From Duganella sp. CF517 (lineage in GTDB: Bacteria > Pseudomonadota > Gammaproteobacteria > Burkholderiales > Burkholderiaceae_D): 64,000 bases of DNA. This document shows positions 1 through 6,657 of this stretch, piece after piece. Where the stretch lies: the NCBI RefSeq assembly GCF_900110275.1, contig NZ_FODC01000004.1, positions 186,001 through 250,000 of the forward strand. The letters are read 5' to 3'. The translations under genes and the position numbers were made by a program. The first letter of the stretch is position 1. Each line of letters starts with the position of its first letter. The notes under the pieces were generated by a model. That model worked only from the letters and a program-made list of their open reading frames with translations, did no database searches and had not been told where the DNA came from.

Positions 1-399
1 GAGGAACTGGCCCAGCAAATCGAGCAGCGCCGCCTCCAGCGCGGTGATGGCGTGGATCGCCACGCGCAGGTCGAACGTCTGCAGGCCGCGACCGCCGGCG
101 TCGCGGTCGGCGAAGGCCCGGCGCGCGTGGTTCAGTACGGCGTTGTAGTCGCCCAGCGCGCGGCCGACGACCAGCTCGCGCGCGTCCTCCAGCGTTTGGC
201 GGATCGCCTCGCCGCCCGGCACCTCGCCGACGCCGGTGCGGCCGGCGCTGTCGGTCAGGATGACCAGGTTGCGGGTGAAGTAGGGGCCGTGGGCGCCGCT
301 CAGGTTGAGCAGCATGCTGTCGCGGCCGGCGACCGGAATGACGCGCATGGCGACCACGCGCGGCGTGTCGTGGGCGGAGGGTGACGGTTGTTGGGGCAT
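1..399 (-). CDS. gudD: Glucarate dehydratase, N-terminal part (cut by window edge)
   Basis: The visible 133 residues match the start of D-glucarate dehydratase (enolase superfamily), which dehydrates glucarate to 5-keto-4-deoxyglucarate. Recognisable segments are [20 protein letters not shown] near residue 21, then [18 protein letters not shown], then [17 protein letters not shown], all hallmarks of GudD. The catalytic Lys/His residues lie beyond the edge. The ATG follows an AGGAA Shine-Dalgarno at 7 nt. It is divergent from a LacI-family gene, and the promoter between them carries a palindromic operator, so sugar-acid-inducible repression by that neighbour is likely (inference). Confidence 0.9.
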   Translation of the reverse strand, partial: MPQQPSPSAHDTPRVVAMRVIPVAGRDSMLLNLSGAHGPYFTRNLVILTDSAGRTGVGEVPGGEAIRQTLEDARELVVGRALGDYNAVLNHARRAFADRDAGGRGLQTFDLRVAIHAITALEAALLDLLGQFL

Positions 400-423
400 T
401 GTGATTCCTGGTTTGTGCGGACT

Positions 424-441
424 AATGATTGCGCTATCATT
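424..441. promoter_or_regulatory. LacI-family operator between gudD and its regulator
   Basis: AATGATTGCGCTATCATT is an 18-bp palindrome broken at a single symmetric pair, with the central CG typical of LacI/GalR/GntR-type operators. It sits directly after the gudD -10 box. A weaker half-similar site (AATGATGCGCTG, about 523-534) overlaps the promoter of the regulator gene itself and could mediate autoregulation. Confidence 0.65.
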
Positions 442-443
442 CG

Positions 444-472
444 ATCATACCGGCCGCCCTTGGAAAATTCAA
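444..472 (-). promoter_or_regulatory. Sigma-70-type promoter of gudD
   Basis: On the minus strand TTGAAT and TATGAT are separated by exactly 17 nt and point at gudD. The predicted start of transcription falls inside the palindrome immediately downstream, which explains how a repressor bound there would block initiation. Confidence 0.65.
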
Positions 473-537
473 CACAAATTTACACGCCGGATCGGCATTT
501 AACGGCGCTATCAATGATTGAAAATGATGCGCTGCTG

Positions 538-543
538 TATAAT
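538..543 (+). promoter_or_regulatory. -10 box of the LacI-type gene, likely leaderless transcript
   Basis: A perfect TATAAT ends 8 nt before the ATG at 552, and no Shine-Dalgarno lies between. Transcription would begin at or next to the start codon, giving a leaderless mRNA. No convincing -35 box sits at 17 nt; a TTGAAA at 518-523 is spaced only 14 nt. Confidence 0.5.
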
Positions 544-551
544 CCGTTGTT

Positions 552-1727
552 ATGGATAACAAAAAACCCGTCAAGCCTGTTGTGAAGAAGGCAAAGCCCG
601 CCACTAAAGGCGCCGCTAAAGCCGCCGGCAAAAACGCCGCCAAAGGCGCGGCGGCCAAGCTCGCCGAAAAAAACGCCGACAAAAACGATCTGCGGGTGTT
701 GCACACGCCCACCGCCGACCTGAGCGTCAGCGGCGCGACCTTGATCGACGTCGCCAAGGTGGCGGGCGTGTCGCCGATCACTGTGTCGCGCGCGCTGAAC
801 CAGCCGCATCTGGTGCGCCCGAACACGGTGGCCAAGGTGCAGGAGGCGGTGCAGCAGACCGGTTATGTCAAGAATATGATGGCCGGCGCGTTGGCGTCGA
901 ACCGCAGCAAGCTCATTTCGCTGGTGCTGCCGACCATCGCCACGCCGATTTTCGCCGACATGGTGGAAGCGGCCAGCGACCGGCTGACGCAGGCCGGCTA
1001 CCAGGTGCTGCTGGGGTTGTCGCGCTATGAGGCGTGGCGGGAAGAGGTGCTGGTCGAGACCATCCTGAGCCGGCGTCCGGACGGTGTCATGCTGACCGGG
1101 ACTTTGCACACCGATATCACCCGCCGCCGTTTGCAACTGGCGCGCATACCGGTGGTGGAGGCGTGGGACATGTCGCCGTCGCCGATCGACATGGTGGTCG
1201 GTTTCTCGCACGAGGGTGTCGGCCACGCGCTGGCGCGGCATCTGGTCGAGCGCGGCTACCGGCGCATCGCCGTGCTGTCGGCCGACGACCCGCGCGCCGA
1301 GCGGCGCAACCAGGGTTTGCAGGCCGAGCTGGCCAGGATGGGGATCGCCGTGGCGGCGGTGCAGACCATGCCGCCGCCGACCACGATGCAGGCCGGGCGC
1401 GAGGGTTTGACGCGGTTGCTGGCGCTGGCGCCGGACATCGACGCCGTCTACTGCAGTTCGGACACCCTGGCGCACGGCTTGATGATCGAGGCGGTGAGCC
1501 GTGGTCTGAAGGTGCCGGAGCAGTTGGCGGTGATCGGTTTCGGCGATCTGAATTTCGCCGCGCACACCCATCCGCCGTTGTCGACGGTGCGGGTGGACGG
1601 GCGCAATATCGGCCTGGTGGCGGCGCAGGCGATACTGGACCGCATCGATGGCGTCACCCGGGACCAGGACACGGCGTCGCGCGTGTTCGATACGGGATTC
1701 GAGCTCATACAGCGCGGCAGTACGTAA
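552..1727 (+). CDS. LacI-family transcriptional regulator with basic N-terminal tail
   Basis: A 391-residue protein with an N-terminal LacI helix-turn-helix (TLIDVAKVAGVSPITVSRAL, about residues 73-92) and a periplasmic-binding-protein-like sugar domain (about 125-388). It resembles GntR-type regulators of gluconate or sugar-acid genes, and its divergent position beside gudD suggests it represses glucarate catabolism (inference). Unusually, about 60 Lys/Ala-rich residues precede the HTH, a histone-H1-like extension absent from ordinary LacI proteins, which begin at the HTH. No internal ATG would remove it, and the TATAAT just upstream of this ATG supports the long start. Confidence 0.88.
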   Translation: MDNKKPVKPVVKKAKPATKGAAKAAGKNAAKGAAAKLAEKNADKNDLRVLHTPTADLSVSGATLIDVAKVAGVSPITVSRALNQPHLVRPNTVAKVQEAVQQTGYVKNMMAGALASNRSKLISLVLPTIATPIFADMVEAASDRLTQAGYQVLLGLSRYEAWREEVLVETILSRRPDGVMLTGTLHTDITRRRLQLARIPVVEAWDMSPSPIDMVVGFSHEGVGHALARHLVERGYRRIAVLSADDPRAERRNQGLQAELARMGIAVAAVQTMPPPTTMQAGREGLTRLLALAPDIDAVYCSSDTLAHGLMIEAVSRGLKVPEQLAVIGFGDLNFAAHTHPPLSTVRVDGRNIGLVAAQAILDRIDGVTRDQDTASRVFDTGFELIQRGST

Positions 1728-1800
1728 AGCCGCCCGCGACGGACACGGACCCCGGATCCGCGGCGGTTGATTGATATCCGTAGGGGCCGGTGGGCGTGGG

Positions 1801-2655
1801 TTATTCCCCCCGGCGGGCGTTCCATCTCAGGCTGAACACCGTCCAATGCGCCAGCAAGCGATTCAACACCGGCAGCGCCAGCCCATGGTTGCGCGCCACC
1901 TTTTGCTGCATCGCCAGCGCCGGCGACGGCGCGGCGCCCTTGACCGCGAACAAAATCCGGTTATTCCCGGCGATCCCGCGAAACCAGCAAATCCGCCCCT
2001 GGAACGCATGCCGCAGCCGCCGCAGCATCGGGCCGTACTGCGGATCGTAACTGAAGATATTCGCCACCATCACGCCGCCGGGCCGCAGCGCGCGCCGGCA
2101 ATCGGCGTAAAACGCCGCGCTGCCCAGCGCGGGCGGCAGGCCGGTGGCGTCGAAACCGTCGACCAGCAGCACGTCGACCGCGCCGCGCAATTGACGCATA
2201 TACAACGCCGCGTCCGCCTCCACCACGCGAAACCGCGCATTGTCGCGCGGGATGGCGAATTGCTCGCGCAGGGCGATGACGTCGGCGCGCAACTCGAGCA
2301 CGGTGATGCGGCTGTGCGGCAGATAGCGGTAGCAGAACTTGGCCAGCGAGCCGCCGCCCAGCCCGACCATGACGATGTGCTCGGGCCGTGGATGAAACCG
2401 CACAAAACACATCATCGCGCGCGCGTAGCTAAGGATCAGCTCGTCCGGGCGCGACAGCCGCATCTCGCTTTGGATCATGCCCGGCTCGAATTCAAGCGAG
2501 CGCTTGTCGCCGCGCGTGTGGACCAGGGGACGAAGGGTGGGTGGCGTCAAGATTTGTTGTCTTGTGGATTTACATGGGCGATTTATAGTAGCATGCCGGT
2601 CCGGCCCATGGGCCGAAAGCGCGGCGATTGTGTCACGGGTGGTCGCGGCCGCCAT
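1801..2655 (-). CDS. Spermidine-synthase-like (polyamine aminopropyltransferase fold) protein
   Basis: A Rossmann-fold protein with MVGLGGGSLAKF (motif I nucleotide loop), an acidic strand VLELRADV and DVLLVDGFDATGLP, as in stand-alone spermidine-synthase-like proteins of proteobacteria. The upstream EPGMIQSEMRLSRPDELILSY segment is the usual small N-terminal beta domain. Whether it transfers aminopropyl groups cannot be told; many homologues have no known substrate. The start is uncertain: the -10-like TACTATAAAT at 2581-2590 lies inside the annotated N-terminus, so translation may begin downstream, for example at a TTG near 2550. It is divergent from the small gene at 2738. Confidence 0.75.
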   Translation of the reverse strand: MAAATTRDTIAALSAHGPDRHATINRPCKSTRQQILTPPTLRPLVHTRGDKRSLEFEPGMIQSEMRLSRPDELILSYARAMMCFVRFHPRPEHIVMVGLGGGSLAKFCYRYLPHSRITVLELRADVIALREQFAIPRDNARFRVVEADAALYMRQLRGAVDVLLVDGFDATGLPPALGSAAFYADCRRALRPGGVMVANIFSYDPQYGPMLRRLRHAFQGRICWFRGIAGNNRILFAVKGAAPSPALAMQQKVARNHGLALPVLNRLLAHWTVFSLRWNARRGE

Positions 2656-2737
2656 GCTTGCATTTACAGACGGAAAAATAATAGGTACATTGACGTTAGC
2701 CCCGGCGGCCCTTGGCTGCCATCTTGGAGAAGATACG

Positions 2738-3013
2738 ATGTTTTTAGATCACCCTACGCTTACCGCCACCAACAGCTTGACCGAACCGGACCGCATCGAG
2801 CGGCTGACCCGCGTCTACGGTTATGTCGCCGCCCTGGCCGACGTCGCCGGCAAGCTGACTTTCATCGAGAAGGTCAGCCAGCTGCACGACCACAAGGGCA
2901 CCTTGATCGTGTTCTGGCACGACGCCCCGACCGAGGACGAAAAAGTGTACTTCACCCAGGCCTGGGCCAGCAAAATGGGCGACGGCAGCACCAACGTCGA
3001 GCACGAGGTCTGA
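2738..3013 (+). CDS. Conserved hypothetical protein, 91 aa
   Basis: A small soluble protein beginning MFLDHPTLTATN and ending in STNVEHEV. No domain I can name. The start is set by GGAGA 7 nt upstream of the ATG; the longer open frame from 2477 reads through the opposite-strand gene and has no ribosome site. It lies 13 nt upstream of the GGDEF gene, so the two are probably co-transcribed. Confidence 0.65.
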   Translation: MFLDHPTLTATNSLTEPDRIERLTRVYGYVAALADVAGKLTFIEKVSQLHDHKGTLIVFWHDAPTEDEKVYFTQAWASKMGDGSTNVEHEV

Positions 3014-3026
3014 CCAGCCCCCGGTC

Positions 3027-4208
3027 ATGGATATAAAAACCCTGGTACTGGCGCTGGCGCTGGGCAATCTGAGCCTGTGCGCGGCGCTGTTCTTTTTTGA
3101 GCAGCAGCAGGGCGCCGCCGGCGGCGCGGGCCCGGTGCGCACCGCCACCTGGTCCCGGGCCAAGCTGTTCCAGGCCGTCGCCTGGACCCTGCTGTACCTG
3201 CGCGGCACCCTGCCCGATTTCCTGACGATCCCGTTCGCCAACGCCTTGCTGTTCACCGGCTTCGCGCTGGACGCCTCCGCATTGTGGGAGCAGGCCGGCC
3301 GGCGCGTGTGGCGCCGCTATCTGGTGCCGGTGCTGGGGGCGGCGATCGCGGTCTTCGTCAGCGCCTGGCTGGTCGACAAGCCGGCGCCCGAGCGCATCGC
3401 CATCACCTCGGTCGTCGTCGGCTTCTTCTTCGTCGCCGGCGCGGCCGCGCTGGGACGCGGCTGGTCGGCCGGCACCATGCTGCGCCGCTATCTGGTGGTG
3501 GCCATGCTGGTGCTGGCGCTGGCGGTGGTGGCGCGCGGCTTGCTGTCGCTGGCGCTGCCCGGCGGCTGGAGCTGGGTCAGCCCCGCGCTGATCCAGGGCG
3601 TCGGCATCGCCGCGCTGTACTTGATGATGCTGAGCAACGCTTTCGGCTACCTGCTGCTGGGGCACGAGTGCCTCGACGGCGAGCTGGCGCGGCTCGAGGT
3701 GCTCGACGCGCTGACCGACGTGCCGAACCGGCGCGGCTTCTACCAGGCGCTGACGCCGTGGATGGCGCTCGCGCGCCGTCCGGGCCTGCCGACGGCGCTG
3801 ATCATCCTCAATCTGGACCATTTCAAGCGCATCAACGACGATTACGGCCACGCCGTGGGCGACATGGTGCTGGTGGCGATGGTCGACGTCTGCAAAAAAC
3901 AGCTGCGCGACAGCGATTTGATGGGCCGCCTGGGCGGCGGCGAGTTCGCGATCCAGCTGCCGCGCACCACCCAGGACGACGCCATGATGGTGGCCGAGCG
4001 TATCCGCAACGCCATCGCGCTGCTGCCGGTCAAGGCCGAAAAGGCCGTCATCAACATGACGGCCAGCCTGGGGGTGACCACCATCCGCGCCGACGACAGC
4101 GCCGTCAGCCTGTTCAAGCGCGCCGACGAGGCGCTGCGCGAGGCCAAGGCCTCCGGCCGCAACCGGGTGGCCGAGGCGCAGTCGCCCGCCAGCGCGCTGG
4201 AGGCGTAG
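3027..4208 (+). CDS. Membrane protein with catalytically degenerate GGDEF domain
   Basis: 393 residues: about six hydrophobic segments (roughly 1-25, 45-80, 98-117, 123-143, 150-178, 185-212), then a GGDEF domain (about 222-385). The signature reads GGGEF (303-307) instead of GG(D/E)EF, removing the acidic third residue needed for catalysis. The metal-binding Asp of the DxDHFKxIND motif is Asn262 (NLDHFKRIND). The allosteric inhibitory RxxD motif is intact (R294-D297) at the right distance from the signature. From family knowledge this protein should not make c-di-GMP but could bind it through the I-site. Membrane location suggests a receptor or scaffold role (inference). Confidence 0.85.
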   Translation: MDIKTLVLALALGNLSLCAALFFFEQQQGAAGGAGPVRTATWSRAKLFQAVAWTLLYLRGTLPDFLTIPFANALLFTGFALDASALWEQAGRRVWRRYLVPVLGAAIAVFVSAWLVDKPAPERIAITSVVVGFFFVAGAAALGRGWSAGTMLRRYLVVAMLVLALAVVARGLLSLALPGGWSWVSPALIQGVGIAALYLMMLSNAFGYLLLGHECLDGELARLEVLDALTDVPNRRGFYQALTPWMALARRPGLPTALIILNLDHFKRINDDYGHAVGDMVLVAMVDVCKKQLRDSDLMGRLGGGEFAIQLPRTTQDDAMMVAERIRNAIALLPVKAEKAVINMTASLGVTTIRADDSAVSLFKRADEALREAKASGRNRVAEAQSPASALEA

Positions 4209-4255
4209 GCCCGGCGAGACATCTTTCGCGTGTTTGACGGCGTGCGCGGGCACGG

Positions 4256-4284
4256 GCGTCATCACGCTGTCATAATGGGCGCAT
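4256..4284 (+). promoter_or_regulatory. Candidate PHO box upstream of ppx
   Basis: Three 7-mers at an exact 11-bp period: GCGTCAT, CTGTCAT (perfect half-site) and GGCGCAT (weak). The PhoB consensus is CTGTCAT repeats with 4-bp spacers. It lies about 95 bp before the ppx ATG. The third repeat is poor, so this is a moderate call. Confidence 0.4.
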
Positions 4285-4377
4285 ATCGTGGTGATTTTCG
4301 TAACCGTGTAAATCGTTTAGTTTGATTCCGGTCCAGCGCAAGCCTTCGTAGCCGTTTGCACAGAGAGGCTTTCATTT

Positions 4378-5832
4378 ATGTACGCAGCAGTAGATTTGGG
4401 TTCCAACAGTTTCCGCCTGCACGTCGGCAAGCACGATGGCGATGCGATCCGCGTGCTGAAAAGCGTGCGCGAACCGATACGCCTGGCCGCGGGGCTGGAC
4501 GACAAGGGCAACCTGACGCCGGTGGCGATGCAGACGGCGCTGGCCTGCCTGAAGAATTTCCGCGCCGTGCTGGATGGCTACAAGCTCGATGGCGTGCGCG
4601 TGGTCGCCACGTCGGCGATGCGGGTGGCGCGCAACGCCGCCGCCTTCCTGCCGCAGGCCGAACTGGCCATCGGCCATCCGATCGAGATCATCTCCGGCGA
4701 GGAGGAGGGGCGCCTGATCTACATGGGCGTGGCCAATGCGCTGGCCACCCCCGGCGAGCGGCGGCTGGTGATCGACATCGGCGGCGGCTCCACCGAATTG
4801 ATACTGGGGCGCGGCCAGGAGATCGAGAAGGTCGAGTCGTTCAGCGTCGGCACGGTCAAGCAAAGCCTGTCGTTCTTCGTCGGCGGCCGGGTCGACGCGC
4901 CGTCGTTCGAGGCGGCCATCCTGTCGGCGCGCAGCCATTTCGAGGACGCCGCGCCGCCGTACCGGCCGCAGTTCTGGAAGCAGTGCTACGGCTCGTCGGG
5001 CACCGCCCGCACCATCGCCGACATCATCGTCAAGAACGGCATCGGACGCGAAGTCAACGCCACCACGCTGGGTGCGTTGAAACAGCGTTTCATCGACTTC
5101 GGCCACGTCAGCAAGATCGAGATGGCCGGCCTGCGCCCGGACCGCGCCGGCACCATCATCGGCGGCCTGGCGATCCTCATCGGCCTGGTGCGCGAGCTCG
5201 ATATCCCGGTGGTGCAGCCGATCGAGGCCGGCCTGCGCATGGGGGTGATGTGGGATCTGCACCTGCGCTCGACCAAGCGCGATCGGCGCGAGCAGTCGGT
5301 GCAGGCCTGCGTGCAGAAGTTCCACGTCGACGAGCGCCGCGCCAACCGCGTGGCCGACGACGCGCTGGCGCTGTACCTGCAAACCAAGCCGGCCACCGAG
5401 GAGTACACGCGCCATCTGTACTGGAGCGCGCTGCTGCACGAGGTGGGCCTGGTGGTGTCGCAGACCGGCTACCACAAGCACGCCGCCTACATGGTCGAAA
5501 ACGCCGACCTGCCGGGCTTCACCACCCGCGAGCAAAAGGTCATGAGCCGCCTGATCCTCGCCCACAAGGGCAATCTGCGCAAGGTGGCCGAGGTGCTGGC
5601 CGAGCCGGATTTCGCCAAGGCGGTGGTGGCGCTGCGGCTGGCGGTGCTGTTCATGCACTCGCGTATCGACATCGATTTCAGCCTGCTCAAGCTGCGCGTG
5701 AAAAACCGCATCGAGCTGGAGATCCGCCGCGAGTGGGTGGCCGAGCATCCAACGCTGTCATACTGGCTGGAGAAGGAACAGGAGAACTGGGACGAAGTGG
5801 GCGTGGATTTCACCATCCGGACCAGCGGCTAA
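4378..5832 (+). CDS. ppx: Exopolyphosphatase (Ppx/GppA family)
   Basis: 484 residues of the ASKHA fold: phosphate loop AVDLGSNSFRLHV (residues 4-16), SGEEEGRL with the conserved catalytic-type glutamate, a second phosphate loop VIDIGGGSTEL near 130, and a C-terminal HD-like domain. Ppx removes terminal phosphates from inorganic polyphosphate in the cytoplasm; GppA activity on pppGpp cannot be excluded. An AGAGAGG ribosome site precedes the ATG. Its partner ppk is not in the window. A possible PHO box upstream fits induction under phosphate limitation. Confidence 0.9.
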   Translation: MYAAVDLGSNSFRLHVGKHDGDAIRVLKSVREPIRLAAGLDDKGNLTPVAMQTALACLKNFRAVLDGYKLDGVRVVATSAMRVARNAAAFLPQAELAIGHPIEIISGEEEGRLIYMGVANALATPGERRLVIDIGGGSTELILGRGQEIEKVESFSVGTVKQSLSFFVGGRVDAPSFEAAILSARSHFEDAAPPYRPQFWKQCYGSSGTARTIADIIVKNGIGREVNATTLGALKQRFIDFGHVSKIEMAGLRPDRAGTIIGGLAILIGLVRELDIPVVQPIEAGLRMGVMWDLHLRSTKRDRREQSVQACVQKFHVDERRANRVADDALALYLQTKPATEEYTRHLYWSALLHEVGLVVSQTGYHKHAAYMVENADLPGFTTREQKVMSRLILAHKGNLRKVAEVLAEPDFAKAVVALRLAVLFMHSRIDIDFSLLKLRVKNRIELEIRREWVAEHPTLSYWLEKEQENWDEVGVDFTIRTSG

Positions 5833-5856
5833 TGTAGACCGGGAAGGGAAACGACG

Positions 5857-6657
5857 ATGACACAGCACCGCCATCGTGGAAGCTTCGGGCGTATCTTCGC
5901 CGCCGCCATGTTGGCACTGGCGTTGCCGTTGGCGTCGCACGCGGCAGACAAGCCGAAGGAAGTCGTCTCCCTGTGCTTCGAGGACCAGGACGTGCTGCCG
6001 TGGCGCACCGAGAAGGGCGACGGTCTCAATTTCGCGCTGCTCAAGATGGTCGAGCAGCGGCTCGACATCCAGTTCAACTACGCGAGCATCCCGTGGAAGC
6101 GCTGCCTCGCGCAGTTGAAGGCCAACGCCGTCGACGGCGCCTTCGCCGTCAGCTACAAGCCGGACCGGCGCGAGCTGGGCGAGTATCCCGGCGGCGAGAA
6201 AATCGACGCCGGCAAGCGTATGCACGTGGACCGCTATGTGGTGCTGCGCAAAAAGGGCAGCAGGGTCGAATGGGACGGCAAGAGCTTCAGTCACCTGGAT
6301 GGGCCGGTCGGCTTCCAGCTGGGGTATTCGGTCGGCGACGTGCTGCGCGCGCAGAATCTGGAAGTGGACGAGGGCAGCCAGCGCGCGGTCGAACTCGCCC
6401 GCAAGCTGATCGCGGGCCGCGTGGCGGCGGCCGCCGTCGGCGGCAGCGACGCCGCCGGCCTGATGCGCGGGCCGCTCGCGCCGGAGCTGGAACAGCTGCC
6501 GATTCCGATCATCGAAAAACCGTACTTCCTGATCCTGTCGCACGCGATGCTGGCTTCGCGGCCGGAGTTGGCCGAGCGGATCTGGCGCGCCGTCGAACAG
6601 GCGCGCAACAGCGCGGCGTACAAAAAGCTGGAACGGGCCGAAAGTGCCAGTCACTAA
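5857..6657 (+). CDS. Periplasmic solute-binding protein (family 3 type), likely sensor partner
   Basis: 266 residues with a signal peptide (hydrophobic stretch about 15-27, cleavage after SHA) and a two-lobed family-3-type binding domain (FEDQDVLPWRTEKGDGLNFALLKMVEQRL, VDGAFAVSYKPDRR). No permease or ATPase gene is nearby. Instead its last 14 nt overlap the start of a hybrid histidine kinase, so it more plausibly feeds a ligand signal to that kinase than serving transport (inference). The ligand is unknown; the fold resembles amino-acid-binding proteins, but the binding residues are not obvious. Confidence 0.75.
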   Translation: MTQHRHRGSFGRIFAAAMLALALPLASHAADKPKEVVSLCFEDQDVLPWRTEKGDGLNFALLKMVEQRLDIQFNYASIPWKRCLAQLKANAVDGAFAVSYKPDRRELGEYPGGEKIDAGKRMHVDRYVVLRKKGSRVEWDGKSFSHLDGPVGFQLGYSVGDVLRAQNLEVDEGSQRAVELARKLIAGRVAAAAVGGSDAAGLMRGPLAPELEQLPIPIIEKPYFLILSHAMLASRPELAERIWRAVEQARNSAAYKKLERAESASH

